The notes: a model not told the origin generated them from the letters alone. A stretch of 64,000 nucleotides of DNA from Methylobacterium nodulans ORS 2060 (GCF_000022085.1 NC_011894.1:1142501-1206500), one strand, 5' to 3'. Numbered from the stretch's first letter, positions 16,651-26,402 are shown. Numbers and translations: made by a program.

Positions 16651-17871
16651 TCAGGCCGCCACAGCCGTCCAGGCCGGGAACGGGTCGGGCAGGTGGCGGA
16701 ACAGCTGCGGCTCGAAACGGGCCGTCGCCGCCGAGCCGACGAGGCAGGCATCCAGGGCCGCGCGGAGCGCCGCCTCGTCGAGGTCCATGCCGATGAAGAC
16801 CAGTTCCTGGCGCCGGTCGCCCCAGACCGGGCTCCAGTGCCGGTCGAGGAGCTGGCGCCATTCCGGGTGATCCGGCCAGTGCCGGCGCGGGACCGCCGCC
16901 CACCAGCGGCCCAGGGCGCCCGTGCGGGCGATCGCCCCGGCGAGCGAGACCTCGCCCACCCAGTCCGGGCGGGTCGCGAGCCAGAAATGCCCCTTGGCGC
17001 GGATCAGGCCCGGCCAGGTCCGGCGCAGGACGGCGTCGAACCGCTCCGGGTGGAACGGCCGGCGCGCCCGATAGACGAAGGAGCGGATGCCGTATTCCTC
17101 GGTCTCGGGCCTGTGCGCCTCGGGCGAGAACAGTTCCTTGTACCAGAGCGGGTGGCGCTCGGCCTTCTCCTCGCTGAAGAGGCCGGTGTTCAGGACCGCA
17201 TCGAGCGGCACCTCGCCGTAGCGAGCCGGCACGATGCGCGCGTCGGCATTGAGGCCCCGCACCACGGCCAGAACCTGGGCGAGGTGGTCCGCGTCGACAT
17301 CGTCGGCCTTGTTGACCACCACGACGTCGGCGAACTCGATCTGCTCGACCAGCAGGTCGACGAGCGTGCGATGGTCCTCCGTGCCGGCCGTCTCGCCGCG
17401 GTCGCGCAGGAAGTCGTTCGAGCCGTAATCGCGCAGCAGGTTCACCGCATCGACGACGGTGACCATCGTGTCGAGCCGCGCGACATCCGAGAGGCTCTCG
17501 CCGGCCTCGTCCCGGAACGAGAAGGTGCTGGCGACCGGCAGCGGCTCCGAGATGCCGGTGCTCTCGATCAGGAGGTAGTCGAATCGGCCCTCGCGGGCGA
17601 GCCGGCGCACCTCCTGGAGCAGGTCGTCGCGCAGCGTGCAGCAGATGCAGCCATTCGTCATCTCGACCAGCTTCTCGTCGGTCCGCGAGAGGTCGGCCCC
17701 GCCGCGCACGAGATCGGCGTCGATGTTCACCTCGCTCATGTCGTTGACGATCACGGCGACGCGCCGGCCCTGCCGGTTGTTCAGCACGTGGTTGAGGAGC
17801 GTGGTCTTGCCCGCGCCCAGGAAGCCGGACAGGACGGTGACGGGCAGGCGGGGTGAGGGGGGCTGCGGCAT
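16651..17871 (-). CDS. COG0523 (CobW/ZigA/YciC) metallochaperone GTPase
   Basis: G3E GTPase of 406 residues. GFLGAGKTT spans residues 16-24. The family CXCC metal site is Cys75-Ile-Cys77-Cys78 in TNGCICCTL. Other motifs are ESTGISEP and VVVNKADD, and a C-terminal CobW_C domain includes [10 protein letters not shown] and [10 protein letters not shown]. This long form resembles the zinc-responsive ZigA/YciC subgroup rather than cobalamin CobW. A Zur-box-like palindrome at 17881-17901 directly upstream supports zinc-starvation control. It interrupts the urease accessory series between ureF and ureG. The likely task is metal delivery under zinc limitation; direct involvement in urease is possible but unproven. 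Confidence 0.9.
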   Translation of the reverse strand: MPQPPSPRLPVTVLSGFLGAGKTTLLNHVLNNRQGRRVAVIVNDMSEVNIDADLVRGGADLSRTDEKLVEMTNGCICCTLRDDLLQEVRRLAREGRFDYLLIESTGISEPLPVASTFSFRDEAGESLSDVARLDTMVTVVDAVNLLRDYGSNDFLRDRGETAGTEDHRTLVDLLVEQIEFADVVVVNKADDVDADHLAQVLAVVRGLNADARIVPARYGEVPLDAVLNTGLFSEEKAERHPLWYKELFSPEAHRPETEEYGIRSFVYRARRPFHPERFDAVLRRTWPGLIRAKGHFWLATRPDWVGEVSLAGAIARTGALGRWWAAVPRRHWPDHPEWRQLLDRHWSPVWGDRRQELVFIGMDLDEAALRAALDACLVGSAATARFEPQLFRHLPDPFPAWTAVAA

Positions 17872-17880
17872 CGGCCTATG

Positions 17881-17901
17881 GAATGTTATAGTGTTACATG
17901 C
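17881..17901 (-). promoter_or_regulatory. Candidate Zur box upstream of COG0523 GTPase
   Basis: An AT-rich imperfect palindrome with core ATGTTATAGTGTTACAT stands in otherwise GC-rich DNA, ten bases before the COG0523 start codon. It resembles the proteobacterial Zur consensus built on ATGTTATA and TATAACAT half sites. 11 of 15 central positions are symmetric by eye. COG0523 genes are classic Zur targets. The assignment rests on appearance and context only. Confidence 0.6.
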
Positions 17902-18004
17902 GCGGGAATAAAGCCGTAGCCACGCTGGCCTGTCAATGGTGCTGCCGGAGAGCTTGGGGAGCGCTCGGGGCTCTTACGTCCGGCCCGTTGCGATCCGCGT
18001 CGCC

Positions 18005-18694
18005 TCAGGACCGGAAGATGCGGCTGTACTGCGTCTCGTGCCGGAAGCTGCCGAGGTCGAGCCGCACCGTCGCGGCACCGATGTCATTGAGGGACGCCGC
18101 CTCGGCCTCCGCCGCCACGGCCGCCACCGCGGGGCTTAAGGACGCCACGACCCGCGTGCCGGCGCTCTGTCCCACCGGCGCGAGGCGTAAGGCCGCCGAG
18201 ACGAGGTTCTGCAGGAAAGCGGCGAGATAGCCGGTGAGGAGCATCGGGCGGGCGATGCCGTGGGCCCCCGCCGCGAGCCCGACCGCGACCGGATAGGCGA
18301 CCGGCCCCGCGAGCCGCCCGGCCAGCGCCGAGAGAGCCGGCACGGGCCACGCCGCGCAGGTCGCATCGAGGAAGGAGCGGCCCTGCTGGCTCGTCTCCAG
18401 GTGGAGCTCGCGCGAGGGCGCCAGCGCCAGCGCGAGGTCGTTCAGCGCCGCCGCGGCCTCTGCGTCGCCCCGCGCCCCCGCCGCATGGGCGTGCGCGGCC
18501 AGGATCGCATCGTTGCGCGCGGCTCCGTGCGCCAGCACGTCGGCGAGCCAAGCCCGCAGGCTCGCCTCGTCGCGCACGTCGCCCGCCTCCGCCGCCCATT
18601 CGAGCCCGTGCGAATAGGCGTAGGCGCCGACCGGATAGCCGGGCGAGAGCCAGGACAGCAGCAGCAGCGCGTCCCGAGCCGGCCCCTCAGCCAT
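18005..18694 (-). CDS. ureF: Urease accessory protein UreF
   Basis: All-helical protein of 229 residues that bridges UreG and UreD/H and governs nickel transfer to urease. Typical UreF sequence is present: [23 protein letters not shown] near the N-terminus, [17 protein letters not shown], and [10 protein letters not shown]. The C-terminus ([12 protein letters not shown]) matches the family's RHETQxxRLFRS ending. ATG at 18694 lies inside the last codons of ureE, an eight-base overlap, so the pair is coupled. The stop is 133 bases from the COG0523 gene start. Confidence 0.93.
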   Translation of the reverse strand: MAEGPARDALLLLSWLSPGYPVGAYAYSHGLEWAAEAGDVRDEASLRAWLADVLAHGAARNDAILAAHAHAAGARGDAEAAAALNDLALALAPSRELHLETSQQGRSFLDATCAAWPVPALSALAGRLAGPVAYPVAVGLAAGAHGIARPMLLTGYLAAFLQNLVSAALRLAPVGQSAGTRVVASLSPAVAAVAAEAEAASLNDIGAATVRLDLGSFRHETQYSRIFRS

Positions 18695-19196
18695 GGGCGT
18701 GGCCGTGGGAATGGCCGTGGTCATGCGCGTGGTCGTGTGAATGGCCGCCCGCATAGGCGCCTCCCTCCGGCCGGAAGGGGCGGACGACCGGCGTCGCGGT
18801 GCCGCCGAGCCCCTCGACCATGGCGGCAAGCACGTGGTCCTCGGCGATCCAGACCACATCGTCGCCGATCTCGGCCGGGATGTGCCGGTTGCCGATATGC
18901 CAGATCAGGCGCTTGAGGGCGCGGGGATCGGGCGCCCGGATCTCCAGGAGCCGCTCCGGCGCCGCCTCGACCCAGACCAGACGGCCGTCCTCCAGCCGCA
19001 GCGCGTCGCCGTCCTCCAGCACCGTCGGCTCGGGCAGGTCGAGCAGGAAGGCGAGCCCGCCGAGCCCCCGCATGGCCAAGCGGCGCCGGTGCCGGTCGCC
19101 GTGATCGAGGACGATGCGGTCGATGATCTCGCCCGAGGCGAGGTCGTCCCGGCGCACCACCCGGGTGGCGCGGGGAAGGGGGGAGGGGTGAGGCAC
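18687..19196 (-). CDS. ureE: Urease accessory nickel chaperone UreE
   Basis: Nickel-binding chaperone of about 169 residues. It has the N-terminal peptide-binding domain ([39 protein letters not shown]). The metal-binding domain contains [14 protein letters not shown] with the conserved histidine, and the C-terminus is a histidine-rich tail with nine histidines. GTG at 19196 has AGGA eight bases upstream and is preferred. ATG at 19232 would add residues translated from repeat-like DNA. ureE is the first gene of the minus-strand urease series here and overlaps ureF. Confidence 0.88.
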   Translation of the reverse strand: MPHPSPLPRATRVVRRDDLASGEIIDRIVLDHGDRHRRRLAMRGLGGLAFLLDLPEPTVLEDGDALRLEDGRLVWVEAAPERLLEIRAPDPRALKRLIWHIGNRHIPAEIGDDVVWIAEDHVLAAMVEGLGGTATPVVRPFRPEGGAYAGGHSHDHAHDHGHSHGHAHG

Positions 19197-19245
19197 GAGT
19201 CGGATCCTGTGGCTTCGCTCACCCTGCCACATCGTCTCGGGCGAC

Positions 19246-19295
19246 GCGCGGGGAAGAACCCCTCTCCCGAGCGGGAGAGGGGTTCTTCCCCGCGC
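19246..19295. repeat. 50-bp perfect palindrome with CCCCTCTCCCG core
   Basis: Two 24-base arms, 19246-19269 and 19272-19295, are exact reverse complements separated by two bases. The centre is the CCCCTCTCCCG / CGGGAGAGGGG core shared with copies at 24408-24447, 27877-27907, 32582-32606, 32724-32757 and 54162-54195. It lies between dadA's end and ureE's start, both on the minus strand, so it can form a strong hairpin in transcripts entering dadA from ureE's upstream side or limit read-through. Confidence 0.9.
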
Positions 19296-19351
19296 CCCCT
19301 TGGTCGGGCGCGAGCAGGCCCCTTCCATACCCGAGTTCCGCGCCCTGCGCC

Positions 19352-20617
19352 TCAGGCCGCCTTGAGGTAGCGGGCGCCCGACAGGTCCTCGTGCGCGATC
19401 TCGGGCGCGCGGCCGGTGATCAGGTCCGCGAGCAGCCGGCCCGAGCCGCAGGCCATGGTCCAGCCGAGCGTGCCGTGTCCGGTATTGGTGTAGAGATTGT
19501 CATAGACGGTCGGACCCACGATGGGCGTGCCGTCCGGCGTCATCGGGCGCAGGCCCGTCCAGAATTGCGCCTGCCGCGCATCCCCGCCGGCCGGGAAGAG
19601 GTCGCGCAGGGAGCGCTCCAGCGTCGCCCGCCGCGGGCCCCGCAGCGTCCCGCTGAACCCGGCAAGCTCTGCCGTGCCGCCGACCCGGATGCGGTCGCCC
19701 AGACGCGTGATCGCCACCTTGAAGGTCTCGTCCATCACGGTCGAGACGGGGGCTGCGCTCTCGTCCGTCACGGGCAGCGTCAGCGAATAGCCCTTCACCG
19801 GGTAGACCGGCAGCGCAAGGCCGAGCGGGCGCAGGAGCGCGGGCGTGTAGCTGCCCATGGCCGCCACATAGGCGTCGGCGGTGAGAACCTCGCCGGTGCC
19901 CGTCTCGACGCCGGTGATCCGCCCGGCCTCGTGCCGCAGCCGCGCGACGGTGACGCCGTAGCGGAAGCTCACGCCCCGCCGCGCGCAGATCGCAGCGAGC
20001 CGCTGCGTGAAGAGATGCGCGTCGCCGGTCTCGTCGCCCGGCAGGCGAAGCCCGCCGACGAACCCGCCCCTCACCCGCGCGAGGGCCGGCTCGGCGGCGA
20101 TGCAGCCGCCCTCGTCCAGCACCTCGTAGGCGACGCCGTACTCATCGAGGACGGAGGTATCCTCGCCGACATGGTCGAGCTGCTTGCGGGTGCGGAAGAG
20201 CTGGAGGGTGCCCTTCTCGCGGTGGTCGTAGGCGATGCCGGTCTCCGCGCGCAGCTCCCGCAGGGCGTCGCGGCTGAACTCGGCGAGGCGGACCATCCGG
20301 CCCTTGTTGCGCCGGTAGGCCTCCTCGGTGCAGTTCGCCAGCATCTGCGCGAGCCAGCCGTAGAGGCGCGGCTCCAGGCGCGGCCAGAGCACCAGCGGCC
20401 GGTGGCGCATCATGAGCCACTTCATGGCCTTGAGCGGGATGCCGGGGGCCGCCCAGGGCGCCGAATAGCCGGGCGAGACCTGGCCCGCATTGGCGAAGCT
20501 CGTCTCGAGCCCCGCGCCGGGCTGCCGGTCGAGGACCGTGACCTCATGCCCCGCGCGGGCGAGGTAATAGGCCGAGGCGACGCCCACCACGCCGCCACCC
20601 AGCACGAGAACGCGCAT
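19352..20617 (-). CDS. dadA: D-amino-acid dehydrogenase small subunit
   Basis: FAD-dependent oxidase-type enzyme of 421 residues that oxidises D-amino acids (D-alanine in characterised cases) to 2-oxo acids, passing electrons to the respiratory chain. The FAD-binding [25 protein letters not shown] is at the extreme N-terminus. DadA signatures are [22 protein letters not shown] and, near the C-terminus, [16 protein letters not shown] and [25 protein letters not shown] at 20617. The divergent Lrp-family gene is the expected regulator, as for dad loci elsewhere. No dadX racemase is adjacent. Confidence 0.94.
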   Translation of the reverse strand: MRVLVLGGGVVGVASAYYLARAGHEVTVLDRQPGAGLETSFANAGQVSPGYSAPWAAPGIPLKAMKWLMMRHRPLVLWPRLEPRLYGWLAQMLANCTEEAYRRNKGRMVRLAEFSRDALRELRAETGIAYDHREKGTLQLFRTRKQLDHVGEDTSVLDEYGVAYEVLDEGGCIAAEPALARVRGGFVGGLRLPGDETGDAHLFTQRLAAICARRGVSFRYGVTVARLRHEAGRITGVETGTGEVLTADAYVAAMGSYTPALLRPLGLALPVYPVKGYSLTLPVTDESAAPVSTVMDETFKVAITRLGDRIRVGGTAELAGFSGTLRGPRRATLERSLRDLFPAGGDARQAQFWTGLRPMTPDGTPIVGPTVYDNLYTNTGHGTLGWTMACGSGRLLADLITGRAPEIAHEDLSGARYLKAA

Positions 20618-20759
20618 CGCACCGACCCCTTCGATCCGGACACCGCTTGAGGCCCGGAGTCTCGCGCAAGGATCGTCGAATGTCCCGCCTCTTCGCCGCA
20701 GGATCTGCGATACAGGGAGCGGACACGCAATCGTCTGCGGCCCATTGAGAGGATCTGCG

Positions 20760-21212
20760 ATGACCCGGGACGACATCGATGCGCGCATCCTGCGCGTGCT
20801 GCGCGGCGACGGGCGCATCAGCAACGCGGACCTCGCCGCGCAGGTCGGCCTGTCGCCCTCCGCTACCTTGCGCCGCTTAAGGCTCCTGGAGAGGAGCGGC
20901 GTCATCCGCGGCTACACGGCCCTGATCGACGAGCCGGACGGCGCCGCGCCGCTCGTGGTGCTGACGCAGATCACCCTCGACCGGCAGACGGAGGAATTCC
21001 TCAACCGCTTCGAGGCGGCGGTGCGCCGCTGCCCGGAGGTGCGCGACTGCTACCTGATGACCGGCCTCTCCGACTATCTGATGCGGATCGAGGTGAAGGA
21101 TGCAGGGGATTACGAGCGCCTGCACAAGGAGGTGCTCTCCCGGCTTCCCGGCGTCGCCCGCATCCAGTCGAGCTTCGCGATCCGCACGGTGGTGGGGCGG
21201 GGGCACGGCTGA
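20760..21212 (+). CDS. Lrp/AsnC-family transcriptional regulator
   Basis: Regulator of 150 residues. The N-terminal winged helix-turn-helix is [50 protein letters not shown]. The C-terminal RAM ligand-binding domain includes [28 protein letters not shown] and the terminal [15 protein letters not shown] at 20760. Divergent placement opposite dadA implies control of D-amino-acid catabolism. A 12-base direct repeat (AGGATCTGCGAT at 20700 and 20750) spans the promoter and the start codon and may be a binding element. Confidence 0.92.
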   Translation: MTRDDIDARILRVLRGDGRISNADLAAQVGLSPSATLRRLRLLERSGVIRGYTALIDEPDGAAPLVVLTQITLDRQTEEFLNRFEAAVRRCPEVRDCYLMTGLSDYLMRIEVKDAGDYERLHKEVLSRLPGVARIQSSFAIRTVVGRGHG

Positions 21213-21306
21213 GGGCGGCGCGCGGGCGCCGCTGCCGCGCGGGCGCCGCTGGCGCCCGGTACGGTCCTTGCTGCAGAATCCGCCACGGCCGAAGCCGGGG
21301 CGGGGA

Positions 21307-22200
21307 ATGGCGGACCTGAGAAGTCTCGAAATCTTCTACTGGACAGCGACGCTATGCAGCTTCCGCCAAGCGGCCGAGCGCCTGAACACGACGCAGCCGG
21401 CCGTGTCCCAGCGGATCGCTGCCCTGGAGGAGGAGTTCGGCGTCAAGCTGTTCGAGCGGCGCGCCCGCTCGGTCTGCCTCACTGCCAAGGGGCGCGATCT
21501 CCTCGTCTATGCCGAGCGGTTCCTGCGCCTGCGCACCGAGATGATGGCCGCCATCGCGAGCCCCGGCACCATGAAGGGCGTGCTGCGCCTCGGGGTCTCC
21601 GAGACCATCGTGCACACATGGCTGATGCGCTTCATCGAGGCGATGAGCCAGACCTATCCGGGCGTCACCGTGGACCTCTCGGTCGACATCTCGCCCAACA
21701 TGCGCGACGCTCTCCTGTCCCGCGACCTCGACCTCGCCTTCCTGGTCGGGCCGATCACCATGCCGAGCCTCGTGAACCTGCCGCTGTGCAGCTACTCGGT
21801 CGCCTGGATCGCCTCGCCGCGGCTGGATTTCGGGCCCGGCGAGGTGGCGCTGGCCGACCTCGTGCGCTTTCCCATCATCACCTACCCGAAGAACACCAAC
21901 CCTTACGTCCAGCTCCACGACCTGCTCGCGCGCTCGAACCTGCCGCCGCCGCGCCTCTACAGCAACGCCTCCCTGTCCACGATCGTCCGCATGACCCTCG
22001 AAGGGATCGGCGTCTGCGTGATCCCGCCGGAGATCGTCTCGCGCGAGATCGAGAGCGGCCAGCTGCGCATCCTCAATACGGCGGTCCGCCTGCCCGACAT
22101 CGTCTTCACGGCCACCTACGCCAACACGCCCGATTGCGGCCTCGCCGCGCCCGCTGCCCGCCTCGCCTGCGCGGTCGCGGGCGGGACGTGGCAGACATAA
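21307..22200 (+). CDS. LysR-family transcriptional regulator
   Basis: Regulator of 297 residues. The N-terminal helix-turn-helix is [46 protein letters not shown] LysR substrate-binding domain follows ([56 protein letters not shown]). ATG at 21307 follows GGGGCGGGGA. It precedes, in the same direction, the DUF1445 - ABC transporter - pxpABC series, which it probably controls. A T-N11-A element near 22208-22223 is a possible site. Confidence 0.92.
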
Positions 22201-22207
22201 GCGCAGC

Positions 22208-22223
22208 TTATCGATTTCGATGA
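22208..22223. promoter_or_regulatory. Possible LysR-type operator
   Basis: A small palindrome ATCGATTTCGAT, containing a T-N11-A spacing, lies between the LysR gene and the DUF1445 gene. Length and match are minimal, so this is offered only as a candidate regulatory site for the downstream catabolic genes. Confidence 0.3.
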
Positions 22224-22291
22224 TGAATCACGATTGGCGCTCGATCGCACAGAATGTGACCATGCCTCATTCCTGGGCAATGGAGACGCCG

Positions 22292-23107
22292 ATGCAGACC
22301 GCTCCCCTCCGCCGACCCGCCGACCTCTCGCACCTCAGCGCCCACGAGGCGCGGCTCGCCTGCCGCCGCGGCGAGATCACCGGCAGCACCGCGGGCCTCG
22401 CCCCCGGCCATGTGCAGGCCAACCTCGCGGTGCTGCCCAAGGAGCTTGCCACCGACTTCCTTCTCTTTGCGCAGCGCAACCCGAAGCCCTGCCCGATCAT
22501 CGGCGTCTCGGCGCCCGGCGAGCGGCGGATCCCCGAGCTCGGGGAGGATCTCGACATCGCCACCGACATCCCGGGCTACCGCGTCTGGCGGAACGGCGAG
22601 ATGGTGGAGGAGCGCCGCGACGTCGCCGATCTCTGGCGCGACGACCTCGTGGCCTTCGCGATCGGCTGCTCCTTCTCGTTCGAGGCCGCGATGGTCGAGG
22701 ACGGGCTGCCGCTGCGCCACGTGGAGATGGGCGTGCGCGTGCCGATGTACCGCACCAACATTCCCTGCCGGCCGGCCGGGCCCTTCGGCGGCCCCATGGT
22801 GGTCTCGATGCGCCCGCTCAAGCCCGCCGACGCGATCCGGGCGGTGCAGATCACCTCGCGCTTTCCCGCCGTGCACGGGGCGCCGGTCCATCTCGGGCTG
22901 CCCGAGGCCATCGGCATCCGCGACCTCGCCAAGCCCGATTACGGCGATCCGGTCCGCATCGGGGCGGACGAGATCCCGGTCTTCTGGGCCTGCGGCGTCA
23001 CCCCGCAATCGGTGATCGCCGCCTCGAAGCCCGCCTTCGCGATCACGCATGCGCCGGGCGCCATGCTCATCACCGACCGCCGCAACACCGAGTTCGCGGT
23101 GATCTGA
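22292..23107 (+). CDS. DUF1445 hydro-lyase (YcsI / D-glutamate cyclase-like)
   Basis: Protein of 271 residues in the DUF1445 family, which includes Bacillus YcsI and the mammalian D-glutamate cyclase domain. Conserved segments are [102 protein letters not shown] and [13 protein letters not shown] at 22292 has GGAG seven bases upstream; ATG at 22280 is also possible. In Bacillus ycsI sits with the genes now called pxpABC, and the same partners follow here. It may interconvert glutamate-type acids and 5-oxoproline; this is inference from the family and context. Confidence 0.9.
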
Positions 23108-23140
23108 AGTCCGCGAACTGAAACCCTGGAGGAACGCTCA

Positions 23141-24391
23141 ATGATTCGTCGTCGGGATCTTCTGGTCGGGGGCGCGGGGGCCCTCGCAATGTCCGGGATG
23201 GGCTTGGCGCCCGTCCGCGCCGCGGACGAGGTGATCGTGGGCGTCCTCTACGCCATGTCGGGAGCGAGCGCGCAGGTGGGGGTCGATGCCCGCCACGCCA
23301 TCGAGACCGCGCTCGACATCGTCAATACGAGCCACGACCTCGACCTGCCGCTTGCCAGGGGCATGGGCCTGCCGGGCCTCGGCGGCGCCAAGATCCGGCT
23401 CGTCTTCGCCGACCATCAGGCCGACCCGCAGAAGGGCCGGGCCGAGGCCGAGCGCCTGATCACCCAGGACAAGGTCTCGGCGCTCCTCGGCTGCTACCAG
23501 TCGGCGGTCTCCGCGACGGTCAGTGCCACGGCCGAGCGCTACGGCATGCCCTTCGTCTGCGCGGATTCCTCCTCGCCGAGCCTGCACCGCAAGGGCCTGA
23601 AGTACTTCTTCCGCCCGGCCGCCCATGACGAGATGTTCTCGGCCGCGATGTTCGACTTCCTCGATGCGATGCGGCGCAAGGGGCAGAAGATCGACTCGGT
23701 CGCCCTGTTCTTCGAGGACACGATCTACGGGATCGATTCCTCCACCGTGCAGCGCAAGCTCGCCACTGAGCGCGGCTACAAGATCGTCGCCGACATCAAG
23801 TACAAGACCAACTCGCCTTCGCTCACGGCCGAGGTGCAGCAGCTCAAGACCGCCAATGCCGACGTGCTCCTGCCGACCTGCTACACCACGGACGCGATCC
23901 TGCTGACCAAGACCATGGGCGAGCTCGGCTACCAGCCGAAGAGCATGATCGCTCAAGCCGCGGGCTTCTCCGAGAAGGTCACCTTCGACACGGTGGGGGA
24001 CAAGCTCCAGGGCCTGATCTCGCGCGGCAGCTTCTCCCTCGACCTCGCGGCCAAGCGCCCCTCGATCGGGACGGTCAACGCGCTCTACAAGGCACGGGCG
24101 AACCGCGACCTCAACGACAACACCTCGCGCCAGTTCATGGCGCTGCTCGTGCTCGCCGATGCGCTGAACCGCGCCGGCTCCACCGACAGCCAGAAGATCC
24201 GGGCGGCGCTCGCCGCCACCGACATCCCGGGCGCACAGACCATCATGCCCTGGAAGCGGGTCGCCTTCGGCCCGGACGGCCAGAACCCCGATGCCGATCC
24301 GGTGCTGCTGCAATGGGTCGGGGACAAGTTCGTCACGGTCTTCCCCGAATCGGTGGCGGTCGCCCCCGCACAGTGGCCGATGAAGGCGTGA
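23141..24391 (+). CDS. Branched-chain-amino-acid-type ABC substrate-binding protein
   Basis: Periplasmic binding protein of 416 residues, type I fold (Peripla_BP_6). The N-terminus MIRRRDLLVGGAGALAMSG carries twin arginines, suggesting Tat export, with cleavage after VRAA. The mature part opens with VIVGVLYAMSGASAQVG and has LVFADHQADPQKGRAEAERLITQDKVSALLGCYQS, typical of the LivK/UrtA group. Excellent ribosome binding site TGGAGG. Followed by permease and ATPase genes and then pxpABC, so the ligand may be 5-oxoproline or a related amino acid or amide rather than leucine; the sequence does not decide. Confidence 0.9.
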   Translation: MIRRRDLLVGGAGALAMSGMGLAPVRAADEVIVGVLYAMSGASAQVGVDARHAIETALDIVNTSHDLDLPLARGMGLPGLGGAKIRLVFADHQADPQKGRAEAERLITQDKVSALLGCYQSAVSATVSATAERYGMPFVCADSSSPSLHRKGLKYFFRPAAHDEMFSAAMFDFLDAMRRKGQKIDSVALFFEDTIYGIDSSTVQRKLATERGYKIVADIKYKTNSPSLTAEVQQLKTANADVLLPTCYTTDAILLTKTMGELGYQPKSMIAQAAGFSEKVTFDTVGDKLQGLISRGSFSLDLAAKRPSIGTVNALYKARANRDLNDNTSRQFMALLVLADALNRAGSTDSQKIRAALAATDIPGAQTIMPWKRVAFGPDGQNPDADPVLLQWVGDKFVTVFPESVAVAPAQWPMKA

Positions 24392-24407
24392 GCCTCGCCG
24401 GAGACGA

Positions 24408-24447
24408 CGCGGGATCCCCTCTCCCGGGTGGGAGAGGGGATCCCGCG
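24408..24447 (+). repeat. 18-bp-arm hairpin between binding protein and permease genes
   Basis: Arms 24408-24425 and 24430-24447 are perfect reverse complements with a GGGT loop and the shared CCCCTCTCCC core. It lies in the 101-base gap after the substrate-binding gene. Such hairpins can stabilise the upstream message or attenuate downstream expression, giving more binding protein than membrane components. Confidence 0.85.
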
Positions 24448-24492
24448 GATCTCAGGCACCCTCTCCACGACGAGCCCGGGAGGTTCCCCCCG

Positions 24493-25371
24493 ATGACGAC
24501 GCAAGCGCTGGCGCAGGTGCTGGCGAGCGGCCTGCTCATGGGCCTGATCTACGCCCTGATCGCGGTCGGCCTCTCGCTGATCTTCGGCCTGATGGACGTG
24601 GTGAACTTCGCCCATGGCGAGTTCCTGATGATCGCCATGTACGCGACCTTCTTTCTGGTGCTGGCGACGCATCTCGACCCCGTGGTGCTGATGCCGCTGG
24701 TCGCCGCCCTCCTGTTCGCGCTCGGCGCCACCGCCTATCTGGGCATCGTGCGCTTCGCCATGCGGGCCAAGGCTAACCAGGGCATGGTGCAGATCTTCGC
24801 GACCTTCGGCCTCGCGATCCTGCTCCAGGGCGCCGCGCAATACCTCTTCACCCCCGATTACCGCAATGTGCAGAACACGTGGCTCGGCGGGCACACCCTG
24901 GATCTCGGCGGCGTCTTCCTGCCCTGGCCGCAGATCTTCGGCGCGGCCGTGTCGCTCGCCGCCTTCGGCGGGCTGCACCTCCTGATGAGCCGCACCGATT
25001 TCGGGCGGGCGCTCGAAGCCACCCGCGAGGACCAGGGCGCCGTCGCCCTGGTGGGCATCGACCGCAACCGGGTCTTCGCGCTGGGCTGGGGCCTCGGCGC
25101 GGCCCTCGTCGGTCTCGCCGGCGCGGTGCTCGCCGTGTTCTACTACATCCACCCTCAGGTCGGAGCGAGCTTCGCCCTCATCGCCTACGTCACGGTGGCG
25201 CTCGGCGGCTTCGGCAGCGTCGCGGGCGCGCTCGTCGCCGGGATCATCGTCGGCCTCGTCGAGGCCTTCACGGCGGTGATCCTGCCGCCCGCCCTCAAGT
25301 CGGTGGGCGTCTACGCCCTCTACCTCGCGGTCGTGTTCGTGCGCCCGCAGGGTCTGTTCGGGAGGCTCTGA
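24493..25371 (+). CDS. livH: ABC transporter permease, LivH type
   Basis: Inner-membrane permease of 292 residues, with about eight hydrophobic segments. LivH family sequence is evident: LIYALIAVGLSLIFGLMDVVNFAHGEFLM, then GMVQIFATFGLAILLQGAAQ, RALEATREDQGAVALVGID (the cytoplasmic coupling loop) and AYVTVALGGFGSVAGALVAGIIVGLVEAF. ATG at 24493. The stop TGA shares a base with the next ATG (TGATG), so translation is coupled to livM. Confidence 0.92.
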   Translation: MTTQALAQVLASGLLMGLIYALIAVGLSLIFGLMDVVNFAHGEFLMIAMYATFFLVLATHLDPVVLMPLVAALLFALGATAYLGIVRFAMRAKANQGMVQIFATFGLAILLQGAAQYLFTPDYRNVQNTWLGGHTLDLGGVFLPWPQIFGAAVSLAAFGGLHLLMSRTDFGRALEATREDQGAVALVGIDRNRVFALGWGLGAALVGLAGAVLAVFYYIHPQVGASFALIAYVTVALGGFGSVAGALVAGIIVGLVEAFTAVILPPALKSVGVYALYLAVVFVRPQGLFGRL

Positions 25372-26402
25372 TGACCTCGACCACGCTCACCGCCGCCTCC
25401 GTGCGTGCCCCCGTCCCGACCCATTCCGCCAAGCGCCGCCGCACCCTCGTCGTCGGGCTCCTCGTCTTCGCCGCCATGGCCGCGCTGCCTTACGGGGTGC
25501 GCGACGTCTACCTGCAGAACGTGCTCATCCTCACGGTGATGTACGCGGCCCTCTCGCAGAGCTGGAACATCCTGGGCGGCTATTGCGGGCAGATCTCGCT
25601 CGGCCACGCCCTCTATTTCGGGCTCGGCGCCTACTTCACCACGGTGCTGTTCGTGAATTACGGCGTGCTGCCGTGGGGCGGGATGCTGGCGGGCGGCCTC
25701 GCCTCGGCGCTGGTGGCGCTCCTCCTCGGCTATCCGTGCTTCCGGCTTGCCGGCCACTACTTCTCGATTGCCACCATCGTGATCGCGGAGATCGGGCTGC
25801 TGCTCGTCCACAACTGGGACTTCGTCGGCGGCGCCATGGGCATCCAGTGGCCTTTCAACCCGGATTCCTGGTGGACCCTGCAATTCGCCCGCGACAAGGT
25901 CCCGTATTTCCACTTCGCCCTCGGGCTCTTCGTGGCGGTGTGGTTCGTCACCTACCTGATCGAGGAATCCCGCTGGGGCTATTGGTGGCGGGCCGTGAAG
26001 GACGACGCCCAGGCCGCCGAGAGCCTCGGCGTCGAAGTCTTCCGCTCCAAGATGGCGGCGGCGGCGGTCTCGGCCTTCTTCACGGCGATCGGCGGCGGCT
26101 TCTACGCGGCCTACGTCTCCTACATCGATCCCGAGAGCGTGATGAGCTTCCGCTTCTCGCTGCTCTTCGCCCTTCCGGCGGTGCTCGGCGGCATCGGGAC
26201 GCTGTGGGGGGCGCTTGTCGGCGCGGCGATCCTCATCCCCCTCACCGAGATCAGCCGCTCGTATCTCGGCGGCAGCGGCAGCGGCCTCGACCTGATCCTC
26301 TACGGCCTCCTCGTCATGGGCGTGGCGCTCGCCCGGCCCGAGGGCGTGCTGAGCCTCTTCCGCCGCACCCGCACCGCCCGCAACCAGGAGGCCACGCCGT
26401 GA
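25371..26402 (+). CDS. livM: ABC transporter permease, LivM type
   Basis: Second permease, 343 residues. After a cytoplasmic N-terminus come membrane helices with LivM hallmarks: LSQSWNILGGYCGQISLGHALYFGLGAYF, YPCFRLAGHYFSIATIVIAEIG, and the coupling loop RWGYWWRAVKDDAQAAESLGVEVFRSKMAAAAVSAF. ATG at 25371 overlaps the livH stop, and its own stop overlaps the GTG of livG. It forms the transport channel with LivH. Confidence 0.92.
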   Translation: MTSTTLTAASVRAPVPTHSAKRRRTLVVGLLVFAAMAALPYGVRDVYLQNVLILTVMYAALSQSWNILGGYCGQISLGHALYFGLGAYFTTVLFVNYGVLPWGGMLAGGLASALVALLLGYPCFRLAGHYFSIATIVIAEIGLLLVHNWDFVGGAMGIQWPFNPDSWWTLQFARDKVPYFHFALGLFVAVWFVTYLIEESRWGYWWRAVKDDAQAAESLGVEVFRSKMAAAAVSAFFTAIGGGFYAAYVSYIDPESVMSFRFSLLFALPAVLGGIGTLWGALVGAAILIPLTEISRSYLGGSGSGLDLILYGLLVMGVALARPEGVLSLFRRTRTARNQEATP

